This document shows, piece by piece, positions 26,926 to 35,934 of a DNA stretch of 64,000 nt. The stretch is from Pseudophaeobacter arcticus DSM 23566 (GTDB taxonomy: Bacteria > Pseudomonadota > Alphaproteobacteria > Rhodobacterales > Rhodobacteraceae). Each line of letters opens with the position of its first letter. Within the stretch, counting starts at the first letter, position 1. Under the pieces are notes generated by a model. The model was not told the origin of the DNA and did not search any database. It saw only the letters and a list, made by a program, of their open reading frames with translations. Location of the stretch: the NCBI RefSeq assembly GCF_000473205.1, contig NZ_KI421507.1, positions 2,159,301 to 2,223,300 on the forward strand. Direction: 5' to 3'. The translations under genes and the position numbers were made by a program.

Positions 26926-27933
26926 ATGACACAGATATTCTACCGCGGCGGCCATGCGATGCTCTGCCTGACAATTGTCCTGTCCGGATGCTGGGCCTCA
27001 CTGGCACTGTGGTACCGCCTGCCCTTTGGCAGCATCACCCGTCTGGGGTGCGCCACCGGGTTTGCCCTCCTGACGCTGGCCGTGATCCTTGGCCTCTTCC
27101 ACCCGCGACGGCTGCGCGGCCTTGCCACTTATTGTCTGGCGCTGGCCGCGGTCTGCATCTGGTGGACCAGCCTCACCCCCCCTGCGGACAGAAACTGGGC
27201 CATGGATGTGGAGCGTCAGGTTACGGGGCGGCTCACCGGCTCGACCCTCACGCTCGAGAATATTCGCAACTTCACCTGGCGCAGCCCGGTGGATTTTGAC
27301 GCCAACTGGGAAACCCGCAGCTATGACCTCGACCAACTGGAAAGCCTGGATCTCTTCATGTCCTATTGGTCCGGAAAGACCATCGCCCATATGATCATCA
27401 GCTTTGGCTTTGCCGATGGCGAACAACTCGCCTGGTCAGTGGAGGTCCGCCGCCAGATCGGTGGGGGCTTCTCTCCCCTGGCTGATATGTTCAAAACCAA
27501 TACCCTGTCGCTCATCGCCGCTGATGAACGCGACCTGCTGGGCACGCGTACCAACGCGCGGGGCGAAGATGTCCAGCTCTACCGCACAAACACCAGCCCG
27601 CAAAAGGCCCGCGCCCTGTTATTGCACTATGTGGCTGCTGCCAACCAACTGGCGGATCAGCCGCAGTGGTACAATTCGCTGTTTTCCAATTGCACCACCG
27701 TGGTGTTTCAAATGATCCGCACAATTGTGGGCGATGTTCCGCTGGACTGGCGTGTCATGGCCAATGGGTACCTGCCCCAATATGCCTATGATGCAGGCGT
27801 TCTCGCCAGCCGCTTGCCGCTGCAGGAGCTGACCGAAAAGGGCCGCATCACTGCCCGTGCCCAGGCGCATGGCATCACCCCTGACTATTCCCGGATAATC
27901 CGCCAGGGCGTTCCTGCCCCACTGCAAAAGTGA
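26926..27933 (+). CDS. DUF4105 domain integral membrane protein
   Basis: A 335-residue protein with three N-terminal hydrophobic segments (AMLCLTIVLSGCWASLALWY, CATGFALLTLAVILGLF, TYCLALAAVCIWWTSL), then a large soluble DUF4105 domain with DLFMSYWSGKTIAHMIISFG and SLFSNCTTVVF. The DUF4105 Cys/His pattern suggests a papain-like fold, which is family-level inference. The ATG at 26926 is chosen because the 110 codons upstream in the same frame overlap the opposite-strand hydrolase and do not look coding. Confidence 0.8.
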   Translation: MTQIFYRGGHAMLCLTIVLSGCWASLALWYRLPFGSITRLGCATGFALLTLAVILGLFHPRRLRGLATYCLALAAVCIWWTSLTPPADRNWAMDVERQVTGRLTGSTLTLENIRNFTWRSPVDFDANWETRSYDLDQLESLDLFMSYWSGKTIAHMIISFGFADGEQLAWSVEVRRQIGGGFSPLADMFKTNTLSLIAADERDLLGTRTNARGEDVQLYRTNTSPQKARALLLHYVAAANQLADQPQWYNSLFSNCTTVVFQMIRTIVGDVPLDWRVMANGYLPQYAYDAGVLASRLPLQELTEKGRITARAQAHGITPDYSRIIRQGVPAPLQK

Positions 27934-27991
27934 CCTAGGTAAACTGAACCGGCCCCGGACTTTTCATTTGGCCCCAAATATCCCGGGGAGC

Positions 27992-28011
27992 GCGAGGGGC
28001 TGGCCCCTCGC
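27992..28011. repeat. Palindromic intergenic motif
   Basis: GCGAGGGG (27992-27999) and CCCCTCGC (28004-28011) form an 8-bp stem with a CTGG loop, following an AAATATCCCGGGG sequence. Such motifs are common between genes in Rhodobacteraceae; it lacks a T-run. Confidence 0.5.
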
Positions 28012-28140
28012 CCTGTTGGCAGTCACCATCTTGCCCATCCCGACCTTGACAGAGGCTGGCGCACCTGCGAAATCACCCTCATCACATAACCCGCAACCGG
28101 GCGTTCAGTGGGCGCCAAACCGACGAGGAGCAGCCAGACC

Positions 28141-30087
28141 ATGGCCCAAATCTCTCTCACATTTCCCGATGGCAACGCACGCAGCTACGCGGCAGGCATT
28201 ACCGCTGCCGAAGTTGCCGCCGATATCTCCACCTCGCTTGCCAAAAAAGCCATCTCAGCCACCCTTGACGGCCAGCACTGGGATCTGCAGTGGCCAATCC
28301 AGGCCGATGCCGCAATTGCCCTGCACACCCTCAAGGATGAGCCCCAGGCAAATGAGCTGATCCGTCACGACCTTGCCCATGTCATGGCCCGTGCGGTGCA
28401 GGAGCTGTGGCCGGATACCAAGGTTACCATCGGTCCGGTCATTGAAAACGGCTGGTATTATGACTTTGACCGCGCCGAGCCTTTCACGCCGGAAGACCTG
28501 GGCGTGATCGAGAAAAAGATGAAAGAAATCATCAACAAACGCGAAGCAGTGCGGACCGAAGTTTGGGACCGTCAGCGCGCCATTGATTTCTACACCGCCA
28601 ATGATGAGCCCTATAAGGTCGAACTGATCGACGCCATTCCCGGCGATGAGCCGCTGCGGATGTATTGGCATGGCGACTGGCAGGATCTCTGCCGCGGCCC
28701 CCACCTGCAGCACACCGGTCAGTTGCCCGGGGACGCCTTCAAACTGATGTCCATTGCAGGCGCCTATTGGCGCGGCGACAGCAACCGCGCCATGTTGCAG
28801 CGGATCTACGGCGTCGCCTTTACCGGCAAGGAAAAGCTCAAGGCCCATCTCACCATGCTGGAAGAGGCCGCCAAACGCGATCACCGCAAGCTGGGCCGCG
28901 AAATGAACCTCTTCCACATGCAGGAAGAGGCCCCCGGTATGGTGTTCTGGCACCCCAATGGCTGGCGCGTCTACACCCAGCTACAGGACTACATGCGCCG
29001 CATGCAGGACAGCCATGGTTACGTGGAGGTCAACACCCCGCAGGTGGTGAACCGCAAGCTCTGGGAGGCCTCGGGCCACTGGGACAACTACCAGGAAAAC
29101 ATGTTCATCGTTGAGGTCGACGAAGAACACGCCCGCGAAAAGGCGGTGAATGCGCTCAAACCGATGAACTGCCCCTGCCACATCCAGATCTTCAACCAGG
29201 GTCTGAAATCCTACCGCGACCTGCCGCTGCGGATGGCCGAATTTGGCTCCTGCAACCGGTATGAGCCCTCCGGCGCCATGCATGGCATCATGCGGGTGCG
29301 CGGCTTTACCCAGGATGACGGCCATATTTTCTGCACCCCCGATCAGGTCGAATCCGAGACCAAGGAATTTGTTTCCTTCCTCGCCAAGGTCTACAAGGAC
29401 CTCGGGTTTGAGAAATGGCGTGTGAAACTCTCCACCCGTCCGGAAAAACGGGTCGGTACCGAGGAAAGCTGGGATCAGGCCGAGGCGGCGCTTGCCGCAG
29501 GTATTCAGGCCGCCGGATACGACTACGAGATCCAGGAGGGCGAAGGCGCCTTTTACGGGCCAAAGCTCGAATTTGTGCTCACCGACGCCATTGGCCGCGA
29601 CTGGCAATGCGGCACGCTGCAGATTGACCCCAACCTGCCCGAACGTCTGGACGCCAGCTATATTGGTCAGGACGGCGACAAGCACCGCCCGCTGATGCTG
29701 CACCGTGCAACTCTGGGCTCGTTCGAGCGTTTCATCGGCATCCTGATCGAGGAACATGCCGGCAAGCTGCCCTTCTGGCTCGCGCCGCGTCAGGTGGTTG
29801 TCGCTTCCATCACCTCGGATGCGGATGACTACGTGCAAGAGGTCGTGGCCCAGCTGCAGGCCGTTGGTGTGCGCGCCGAGGCGGATATTCGCAATGAAAA
29901 GATCAACTACAAGGTCCGCGAACATTCACTGGGCAAGGTTCCGGTGATCCTGGCCATTGGTCATCGCGAAGTGGAAGAGCGCACGGTATCGATCCGCCGT
30001 CTGGGGGAAAAGCAGACCCGGGTCGACAGTCTCGAGAATGTTACAAAGGCACTCAAGATCGAAGCAACCGCGCCAGACCTTCTGTAA
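28141..30087 (+). CDS. thrS: Threonyl-tRNA synthetase
   Basis: A class II synthetase of 648 residues. It has an N-terminal TGS domain ([13 protein letters not shown]), the editing domain with [17 protein letters not shown] and [14 protein letters not shown], class II motif 2 [17 protein letters not shown], zinc ligands around [12 protein letters not shown], motif 3 [13 protein letters not shown], and the anticodon-binding domain with [13 protein letters not shown]. The ATG at 28141 has GAGGAG upstream and gives the conserved MAQISLTFP start. A strong terminator follows. Confidence 0.97.
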   Translation: MAQISLTFPDGNARSYAAGITAAEVAADISTSLAKKAISATLDGQHWDLQWPIQADAAIALHTLKDEPQANELIRHDLAHVMARAVQELWPDTKVTIGPVIENGWYYDFDRAEPFTPEDLGVIEKKMKEIINKREAVRTEVWDRQRAIDFYTANDEPYKVELIDAIPGDEPLRMYWHGDWQDLCRGPHLQHTGQLPGDAFKLMSIAGAYWRGDSNRAMLQRIYGVAFTGKEKLKAHLTMLEEAAKRDHRKLGREMNLFHMQEEAPGMVFWHPNGWRVYTQLQDYMRRMQDSHGYVEVNTPQVVNRKLWEASGHWDNYQENMFIVEVDEEHAREKAVNALKPMNCPCHIQIFNQGLKSYRDLPLRMAEFGSCNRYEPSGAMHGIMRVRGFTQDDGHIFCTPDQVESETKEFVSFLAKVYKDLGFEKWRVKLSTRPEKRVGTEESWDQAEAALAAGIQAAGYDYEIQEGEGAFYGPKLEFVLTDAIGRDWQCGTLQIDPNLPERLDASYIGQDGDKHRPLMLHRATLGSFERFIGILIEEHAGKLPFWLAPRQVVVASITSDADDYVQEVVAQLQAVGVRAEADIRNEKINYKVREHSLGKVPVILAIGHREVEERTVSIRRLGEKQTRVDSLENVTKALKIEATAPDLL

Positions 30088-30112
30088 CATTTGGCCAATA
30101 TTGATCACTTGG

Positions 30113-30138
30113 CGGCCCCCATCTGGGGGCCGTTTTGT
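30113..30138 (+). terminator. Rho-independent terminator of thrS
   Basis: A perfect 8-bp stem (CGGCCCCC / GGGGGCCG) with an ATCT loop, followed by a T-rich tract. Confidence 0.9.
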
Positions 30139-30249
30139 TTCACAACATCAGAATTCCACTTGTTTTCAGCGCACTAGGCGGCACCTTTGGTCACGGCTGC
30201 TGACGCGCGCGTGAGACACGCTCTCGTGACTTAAACTCTTCCTTGCATC

Positions 30250-30292
30250 GGGTTAGGTTTTTGCTGTCAACAAGACAGCGTAAGACTAACCC
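30250..30292 (+). promoter_or_regulatory. Two-tier hairpin in the leader of the bufferin operon
   Basis: GGGTTAG (30250-30256) pairs with CTAACCC (30286-30292), enclosing GCTGTC (30263-30268) and GACAGC (30274-30279) around an AACAA loop. It ends a few bases before the AAAAGGAA ribosome-binding site of the precursor gene, so it would lie in the mRNA leader or act as a DNA palindrome. Confidence 0.55.
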
Positions 30293-30308
30293 AAAAGGAA
30301 TTCATGAG

Positions 30309-30614
30309 ATGTCGAAAACCTCCAAATCTTTCGCCGTAGCCAGTGCCGTGGCAGCCGCTCTGACCGCCGCAGCCACCCTGCCGGCCGCCGCCGGCACTAA
30401 GGAAAAATGCTATGGCGTGTCCCTTGCCGGTCAGAATGACTGCGCCGCGGGCCCCGGCACCACCTGCGCTGGCACCTCCACTGTTGATTATCAGGGCAAC
30501 GCCTGGACCCTGGTTGATGCTGGCACCTGTGCCGACATGGAAATCCCCGCCGCCGCCGATGGCACTCAACGCCATGGCGCGCTGGAAGCGCTGGAGCGCG
30601 ATCTGCCTGAATAA
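30309..30614 (+). CDS. bufA: Bufferin-type RiPP precursor (DUF2282, BufA-like)
   Basis: A 101-residue DUF2282 protein. A Sec-type signal (residues 1-28: basic MSKTSK, hydrophobic alanine stretch, AAA cleavage region) precedes a small core with four cysteines at 34, 45, 53 and 74 in KCYGV, NDC, TTCAG and GTCAD contexts, the conserved DUF2282 pattern. Bufferins are exported peptides whose cysteines are modified by an MNIO enzyme and that bind copper in the periplasm. The MNIO gene, partner and DoxX protein follow. The acidic tail EALERDLPE is less usual. The ATG at 30309 follows AAAAGGAA. Confidence 0.85.
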   Translation: MSKTSKSFAVASAVAAALTAAATLPAAAGTKEKCYGVSLAGQNDCAAGPGTTCAGTSTVDYQGNAWTLVDAGTCADMEIPAAADGTQRHGALEALERDLPE

Positions 30615-30633
30615 ATCAGGCTTTGCACAACCC

Positions 30634-30665
30634 CCAAGGGGGCGGGCAATGCGCTGCCCTCTTGG
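30634..30665 (+). promoter_or_regulatory. Hairpin after bufferin precursor gene
   Basis: CCAAG (30634-30638) pairs with CTTGG (30661-30665), enclosing GGGCA (30644-30648) / TGCCC (30655-30659). It lies 20 bases after the precursor stop, in a 259-base gap before the MNIO gene, without a strong T-run. It may stabilise precursor mRNA or partly stop transcription so that the substrate outnumbers the enzymes. Confidence 0.45.
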
Positions 30666-30873
30666 ATTACCAGCACAAACCACCCCGCTTCCTGCCCGCC
30701 CGCACCCTCCCCGGACACTGACACAGGCTATTGATTTGGCCGGTGTGACCGGTGTTCTGGCCGGTATCTGGGCCAGTATCTGGGCCTTTGCCTGGAGGTA
30801 GTTTGGGGCCGCTCACCTCTGCCGCTTAATCCCAGATCTGACTTGATCGGATCCGCCTGATACGAGATCTGCC

Positions 30874-31764
30874 ATGCCTCAGCCCATCGCCAATAGATCC
30901 CTGCCGGATGCGCCCGGTGTCGGCTACAAACCGCAGCATTTTGCCGAGATCATGGACCAGCCCGATCCGGTGCAATGGCTGGAGATTCACGCCGAAAACT
31001 ATATGGGCGCGGGCGGACGTCCCCTGGCCCAGCTGCGCCATCTTGCGGGAAAATTTGCCATCTCGGTACATGGGGTTGGCCTGTCGATCGGCGGTGAAGC
31101 CCCGCTGGACCCAGAGCATCTGTCCCGGTTGAAACACCTGGTGAGCTGGCTCAACCCAGCCAGCTTTTCTGAACACCTTGCCTGGTCCACCCATGAGGGG
31201 CAGTTTTACAATGACCTGCTGCCGCTGCCCTATACGGATGCCACGCTGGCCCGGGTCTGCACCCATATTGATCAGCTGCAAGAGGTGATCGGCCGCCCAA
31301 TGCTGCTGGAAAATCCCTCCAGCTATCTTGCCTTTGCCGAAAGCACCTGGTCAGAACCAGATTTCCTGGCGGAGATCAGCCGTCGCACCGGCTGCGGATT
31401 GCTGCTGGATGTCAACAATGTCTTTGTCTCTGCCACCAATCTGGAGTTCTCTCCGCAGGGCTACATTGATGCCTTTGCCTTGGACAAGGTGGGGGAGATC
31501 CACCTCGGCGGCCACGACGAAGACGCCGACGATCAGGGGCGCCCGCTGTTGATCGACAGCCATGGCCGCGCGGTGATTGATCCGGTCTGGGCCCTGCTGG
31601 ACTACACGCTGGAGCGTTCAGGCGCCAAACCGGTGCTGATTGAATGGGACAATGATGTCCCCGACTGGCCCACCCTGGCCGCCGAAGCGGAGCGCGCCGC
31701 TTTTGCCCTGGCAAACCTGCCCACCAGGACCCCTGAAGCCGCAGCGCAGCAAGTTCCGGTATGA
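30874..31764 (+). CDS. bufB: DUF692 multinuclear non-heme iron oxidative enzyme (BufB-like MNIO)
   Basis: A 296-residue TIM-barrel-type DUF692 protein. The family's metal-ligand and active-site segments are all visible: EIHAENY 37-43, HGVGLSIG 66-73, SEHLAW 99-104, LENPSSY 145-151, LDVNNVFVS 178-186, HLGGH 210-214, DSHG 228-231 and EWDND 257-261. MNIO enzymes (MbnB, TglH) use iron and oxygen to modify cysteines; BufB members form thiooxazole-type groups on bufferins. It overlaps the next gene by four bases (ATGA). The start has only a weak ribosome-binding site. Confidence 0.92.
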   Translation: MPQPIANRSLPDAPGVGYKPQHFAEIMDQPDPVQWLEIHAENYMGAGGRPLAQLRHLAGKFAISVHGVGLSIGGEAPLDPEHLSRLKHLVSWLNPASFSEHLAWSTHEGQFYNDLLPLPYTDATLARVCTHIDQLQEVIGRPMLLENPSSYLAFAESTWSEPDFLAEISRRTGCGLLLDVNNVFVSATNLEFSPQGYIDAFALDKVGEIHLGGHDEDADDQGRPLLIDSHGRAVIDPVWALLDYTLERSGAKPVLIEWDNDVPDWPTLAAEAERAAFALANLPTRTPEAAAQQVPV

Positions 31765-32555
31765 GCAAGGACACAAAATCCCAATTGCCCCAGGTTCCGC
31801 AGGTCGATCAGGCGCAGTTCATCACCGCACTGATGGATGCTGCCGTGCCGGTGCCCACCGGGCTGGTTGATCAGGACGCGGCAGCCGCCGGGCGTCGTTT
31901 CTCTGTCTATCGCAACAATGTCGCGGTCTCTCTGACCGAGGCAATGCACAGCGCCTTTCCGGTGATCGCCAAGCTTTTGGGGCGCGAAAACATGGATGGG
32001 TTATCTGGCCTCTATCTGCGCGCCCATCCCCCCAGTTCCCCCCTGATGATGTTTTACGGCGCTGAGTTCCCCGCCTTTCTGGAGGGAATGCCGCAGCTGG
32101 ATCATCTTGGATATCTCGGGGATGTGGCCCGGCTGGAGCTGGCCCTGCGCCATGCCTATCACGCCGCCGATGCCACGGCCATTGACCCGTTGCAGCTGGC
32201 TGGCCTGTCGGAACAGAGGCTGTTGGAGACCAGGCTTTGCCTTGCCCCGGCGCTGCATCTGTTGCGCTCCCCCTGGCCAATACATGCGATCTGGCGCTTC
32301 AACACCGAAGACGCCGCGCCAAAACCACAGGCAGGCGCGCAGGTGGTGGTGATCACCCGCCCCGAGTTCGATCCCCTGCCCCAGCTGGTCAGCGCCGCCG
32401 ACGCCACCTGGATTGAGGCTCTGATGCGGGGGGCAAGCATTGGTGAGGCCCTGAGCCAAGCCCAAAATATAGATAGCGATTTTGACCTCAGCTCCCCACT
32501 CACCCTGCTGTTGCAGGGCGGAGCCATCACTGGACTAGAAGAAAGCAAAGGGTAA
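31761..32555 (+). CDS. bufC: DUF2063/BufC-like RiPP precursor-recognition partner
   Basis: A 264-residue protein with the DUF2063 (HvfC/BufC N-terminal) pattern: AAAAGRRFSVYRNNVAVSLT, AMHSAFPVIAKLLG, FLEGMPQLDHLGYLGDVARLE, then a C-terminal domain ending in the LTLLLQGGAITG segment. In this family the partner binds the precursor and delivers it to the MNIO enzyme. It overlaps the MNIO gene by four bases, supporting a stoichiometric pair. Confidence 0.9.
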   Translation: MSKDTKSQLPQVPQVDQAQFITALMDAAVPVPTGLVDQDAAAAGRRFSVYRNNVAVSLTEAMHSAFPVIAKLLGRENMDGLSGLYLRAHPPSSPLMMFYGAEFPAFLEGMPQLDHLGYLGDVARLELALRHAYHAADATAIDPLQLAGLSEQRLLETRLCLAPALHLLRSPWPIHAIWRFNTEDAAPKPQAGAQVVVITRPEFDPLPQLVSAADATWIEALMRGASIGEALSQAQNIDSDFDLSSPLTLLLQGGAITGLEESKG

Positions 32556-32559
32556 CGAC

Positions 32560-33123
32560 ATGCACGCACTTGTCACCATTCACAACGCCGTTTTTGACCT
32601 GGTAGAAAAAGCTGGCAGCTGGGTATTGCCGCTGGCGGCACGCTTTGTCTTTGCCGCCACCCTGCTGCTCTATTATTGGAACTCTGGCCTGACCAAACTG
32701 GGCGATGGTTTCTTTGGGTTGTTCAGTCCCTCGGTCGGGGCCTATTCTCAGATCTTTCCCAAACAGCTCGAAGCTGTGGGCTATGATGTTTCCGAATTTG
32801 GACTATTCCAGCAGCTGGTTGTTCTTGCGGGCACCTATGCCGAGTTCATCCTGCCGCTGTTGATCCTGCTGGGCCTGTTCACCCGGTTGGCGGCACTGGG
32901 CATGATTGGTTTTATCGCAGTTCAGTCATTGACCGATGTCATTGGCCATGGTGCCACCGACGCCAAAACCCTGGGGGCCCTGTTCGACCGCTTCCCCGAT
33001 AGTGTCATCATGGATCAACGCCTGTTCTGGGTCTTTGTTCTTGCCGTGCTGGTGATCAAAGGCGCAGGTGCTTTGTCCCTGGATACTGTATTAAAGCGCC
33101 GTCTTGAAACTGAGGCGATGTAA
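32560..33123 (+). CDS. DoxX family membrane protein of the bufferin operon
   Basis: A 187-residue inner-membrane protein with four hydrophobic segments. The first starts at LPLAARFVFAATLLLYYWNSG; another is EFILPLLILLGLFTRLAALG. The NSGLTKLGDG motif is typical of DoxX. It starts 4 bases after the DUF2063 gene and is followed by a terminator, closing the operon. DoxX proteins are regular partners in bufferin and related loci; their role in maturation or export is not settled. Confidence 0.9.
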   Translation: MHALVTIHNAVFDLVEKAGSWVLPLAARFVFAATLLLYYWNSGLTKLGDGFFGLFSPSVGAYSQIFPKQLEAVGYDVSEFGLFQQLVVLAGTYAEFILPLLILLGLFTRLAALGMIGFIAVQSLTDVIGHGATDAKTLGALFDRFPDSVIMDQRLFWVFVLAVLVIKGAGALSLDTVLKRRLETEAM

Positions 33124-33141
33124 TCCCCCCATAATTCAAGC

Positions 33142-33176
33142 AAAAGGCGCCCTGCTCCCAGCAGCGGCGCCTTTTT
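33142..33176 (+). terminator. Rho-independent terminator of the bufferin operon
   Basis: AAAAGGCGCC pairs with GGCGCCTTTT, with an inner CTGCT/AGCAG stem and a T5 tail, starting 19 bases after the DoxX stop codon. Confidence 0.9.
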
Positions 33177-33224
33177 CACATCTTATGACAGGCGCGAGTT
33201 AAGACAGGCGCGAGGCCTGTGTTC

Positions 33225-33542
33225 TCACACTGGCAGCAAGGCCGCCTGTGTGGCTTTGTCCCAGCCCAAGAACAGGCCATCAACGGTCTGGATCAGCGGT
33301 CGTTTCATCAGCGCCGGATGCTGTTGCAGCAGGTTAAGTGGTGCTCCGGCGCGCTCCTCTTCGCTCAACCCACGCCAGGTGGTTGAACGGGTATTCACCA
33401 GCTTGTCCCCGAACTGCGCCAGCGCCTCTGTCAGCACCTCTGTTGGAACCCCTTCGCCGCGAACATCCACCAGGCGCGCGTCAGGCAATTGTTTCAACGC
33501 CTTACGGCAGGTATCGCAGTTTTTCAACCCGTAGAGGATCAT
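33225..33542 (-). CDS. ArsC/Spx/YffB family thioredoxin-like protein
   Basis: A 105-residue protein: MILYGLKNCDTCRKALKQL has the CxxC of the family in a NCDTCRKA setting, followed by NTRSTTWRGLSEEER and a C-terminal RPLIQTVDGLFLGWD. This matches the YffB branch rather than true arsenate reductase, because the anion-binding HX3CX3R arrangement is not seen. The start at 33542 has GAGGAAGG upstream. It converges with the bufferin operon across a terminator. Confidence 0.85.
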   Translation of the reverse strand: MILYGLKNCDTCRKALKQLPDARLVDVRGEGVPTEVLTEALAQFGDKLVNTRSTTWRGLSEEERAGAPLNLLQQHPALMKRPLIQTVDGLFLGWDKATQAALLPV

Positions 33543-33773
33543 GAATTTCCCTTCCTCAGTGTGGCGCCAAACACAATCTATAGAAGAAAACGCATAGCCA
33601 CTTGATTTATTTCTCACGCATGCAACAGTTGCAGCAGGGACGACATACAGGTCGGCGCCTGTGTGGCCTGCCTTTAGGCCTGCCATGATTAAAAACGGAT
33701 CGCGAACTGTCACAAACCCCGATATTCGCTGGGTAACCCCAGAACAACATATAAGTAAAAGGAGACGCGGGAA

Positions 33774-33992
33774 ATGCCAAGTGGCACCGTGAAATGGTTT
33801 AATACAACCAAAGGATTTGGCTTCATCGAACCCGATGATGGCGGAAATGACGTCTTTGTACATATCTCTCAGGTTGAACGATCCGGTCTAACGGGTCTCA
33901 CTGACAATATGAAAGTTGAGTATGAACTCACCGAGGGGCGCGATGGTCGGCAAATGGCAGGCGAAATCAAACCCCTTATGAACTCCAACTAA
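33774..33992 (+). CDS. Cold-shock domain protein
   Basis: A 72-residue single-domain CSP with both RNA-binding motifs, GFGFIEPDD (RNP1-like) and DVFVHISQV (RNP2). It binds single-stranded nucleic acids and melts mRNA structure. The ribosome-binding site AAAGGAG is strong. Length is typical. Cold induction cannot be read from the sequence. Confidence 0.95.
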   Translation: MPSGTVKWFNTTKGFGFIEPDDGGNDVFVHISQVERSGLTGLTDNMKVEYELTEGRDGRQMAGEIKPLMNSN

Positions 33993-34070
33993 CCTAAGGG
34001 AGTGCATAGGCACCGCCGTCACCATTGCGCAGAGAACTGTCATTTGCAGTTGGGCAATTGCCTGCACATG

Positions 34071-34110
34071 TCATGTGCTGACATTGCAAATCATGTGCTG
34101 GCATTGCAAA
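34071..34110. repeat. 20-bp tandem repeat, two units
   Basis: Two adjacent units, TCATGTGCTGACATTGCAAA and the same with one change (A to G at position 11), lie between the convergent csp and folA genes. Partial TCATGTG/TTGCA fragments occur just upstream. Confidence 0.8.
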
Positions 34111-34161
34111 CCTGCGGCGGTTCCTTGGAGGCAATATCTCCCCGGAACTGGCCGCTCGCGC

Positions 34162-34650
34162 TTAACTTTCGGAAGGAATACGCAGGTATTCCACCATGAC
34201 GCAGGCCGGATCTGCGGAGCGCAGCACCGTGTTGCCCTGTCGCTCCCATTCACCCGCAGGTATTTCCGGAAAGAAAGTGTCTGCGCCCTCGACCTCAATA
34301 GCCACCTCGGTGATCAACAGCCGGTCCGCAATCTGCATCATTTCGCGGTAAATCCCCGCGCCGCCAATGCCATAGACCCGGCGATAGCCCTGCGCATAGG
34401 CCGCCTCTACGGCCTCGGCCACGGATGCATGTACCTCATCTGCGGCCTTGGGGTTGGAAGACACCACCAGGTTCAGCCGGTTTTTCAAAGGCTTGAACGG
34501 CAGGCTGTCCCAGGTATTGCGGCCCATGACGATGGCCCCACCAAGGGTTTCGCGCTGAAAGGCCTTAAGATCCTCGGGCGCATGCCAGGGGATGGTGTTG
34601 TCCTTGCCAATGGCACCATTGCGGTCGCGCGCAACAATCAGGGTAATCAT
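34162..34650 (-). CDS. folA: Dihydrofolate reductase
   Basis: A 162-residue DHFR. ARDRNGAIGKDNTIPWHAPEDL carries the substrate-binding W and D region, then MGRNTWDSLPFKPL and GGAGIYREMM bind NADPH. It regenerates tetrahydrofolate used up by thymidylate synthase, whose gene lies 86 bases upstream on the same strand, so the two are probably cotranscribed in the classical thyA-folA order. Confidence 0.95.
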   Translation of the reverse strand: MITLIVARDRNGAIGKDNTIPWHAPEDLKAFQRETLGGAIVMGRNTWDSLPFKPLKNRLNLVVSSNPKAADEVHASVAEAVEAAYAQGYRRVYGIGGAGIYREMMQIADRLLITEVAIEVEGADTFFPEIPAGEWERQGNTVLRSADPACVMVEYLRIPSES

Positions 34651-34736
34651 TCTACGGTCTGCCTTGGAACGGGGGCCCCCGCCTGCGGTTGGGGCTTATG
34701 AAACGATAAAAGACGATCGGGGCCTGAAGAACAGGT

Positions 34737-35570
34737 TCAAACGGCGACGGGTGCCTTGATGCCTGGATCGGGATCATAATTCAGGACCTCAAAATCGTCA
34801 TAGGTAAAATCAAAGATCGACGAGACCTGCCGCTTGATCCGGATCTGCGGCAGCGGTTTAGGACTGCGGGAAAGCTGTAGCGCCACCTGATCCTGATGAT
34901 TTGAATAGATATGCGCATCGCCAAAACTATGCACAAAGTCACCCGGTTCATAGCCCGTCACATGGGCCAACATCACCTGCAACAAGGCGTAGGAGGCGAT
35001 GTTGAAGGGCACGCCGAGAAACATATCTGCCGAGCGCTGATATAGCTGCAGGTGCAGTTTGCCACCCAGCACCCGAACCTGCCACAACGTATGACAGGGC
35101 GGCAGCGCCATGTCTGGCACATCGCCCGGGTTCCAGGCCGAGACAATCAAACGGCGGCTGTCTGGGCTGGTTTTGATCATCTCCACCAGGTCGGCGATCT
35201 GATCAACCGACCCCGCGCGATACAGCGGCTCATCCCCGGTGGTGCCGTCTACCAGCTCCAGCTTTGGAAATCTGCGCCACTGGTGGCCATAGACCGGCCC
35301 GAGATCACCGTTTTCATCGGCCCATTCATCCCAGATCGAAACACCATTGTCCTTGAGATATTTGATGTTGGTATCGCCTGACAGGAACCACAAAAGCTCA
35401 TGTATGATTGAGCGGAGATGCAGTTTTTTGGTTGTCACCAGCGGGAAGCCATCCGCCAGAGGGTACCGCGTCTGCATGCCAAAACAAGAGATCGTACCGG
35501 TGCCAGTGCGATCGCTGCTGGGCACTCCGGTTTCCAGAATGTGGCGCAAGGCCGCGTGATATTGCTGCAC
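34737..35570 (-). CDS. thyA: Thymidylate synthase
   Basis: A 277-residue enzyme making dTMP from dUMP and methylenetetrahydrofolate. Motifs: DRTGTGT (phosphate-binding Arg21), [20 protein letters not shown], nucleophile Cys159 in PPCHTLW, and the C-terminal [11 protein letters not shown] ending in the conserved AV-type tail. The GTG at 35570 is chosen because it has GAGGG upstream and gives the standard [14 protein letters not shown] start; an ATG at 35636 would add an unlikely extension. Confidence 0.95.
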   Translation of the reverse strand: MQQYHAALRHILETGVPSSDRTGTGTISCFGMQTRYPLADGFPLVTTKKLHLRSIIHELLWFLSGDTNIKYLKDNGVSIWDEWADENGDLGPVYGHQWRRFPKLELVDGTTGDEPLYRAGSVDQIADLVEMIKTSPDSRRLIVSAWNPGDVPDMALPPCHTLWQVRVLGGKLHLQLYQRSADMFLGVPFNIASYALLQVMLAHVTGYEPGDFVHSFGDAHIYSNHQDQVALQLSRSPKPLPQIRIKRQVSSIFDFTYDDFEVLNYDPDPGIKAPVAV

Positions 35571-35934
35571 GGGTATCCCTCTTTGACAATCAAAGCCTGT
35601 CCTGCAGTCATAGCGGGGAGTCGCCCCAAATAACAAGCCGATGCGTCGCGCCGGATTGGCACTCGCGCAGTATTCGCAGGTTGCTCTGTGGGGGGGACGG
35701 GGTGTTTACAGGGTGTTCTCGGGGCGTTCACAGAGAGAAAAAGCGTGGCGGCCCCGCCCTCAGCGCCCTCACGTCCTCGTGTCTACATCTGGAAAACACA
35801 AACCTGGTGGTTCTGCGAATCGATTGGCTCTGGCCTATAGTGCTGGCAGATTGTACCAAGCAAAATCAAATCCCCGGCAAACCTTCGCCCTCCTCCCCTG
35901 GGCGAGATGTCAAAACTATCAAGGATCCTCGCAC
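35571..35934. other. Divergent intergenic region thyA/gloA
   Basis: 364 bases between the GTG of thyA and the ATG of gloA. In-frame extensions of both neighbours enter it but lack coding character. It must hold the divergent promoters; no convincing repeat or operator was seen apart from G-rich tracts near 35690-35735. Confidence 0.5.

Noticed and set aside
28981..29925. 314-codon open frame on the minus strand
   Set aside because: Antisense to thrS; composition is a mirror of the coding strand.
30412..30801. 129-codon open frame overlapping the bufferin precursor
   Set aside because: Out of frame with the precursor, proline-rich, and without start signals; the second half falls in the gap before the MNIO gene and shows no family.
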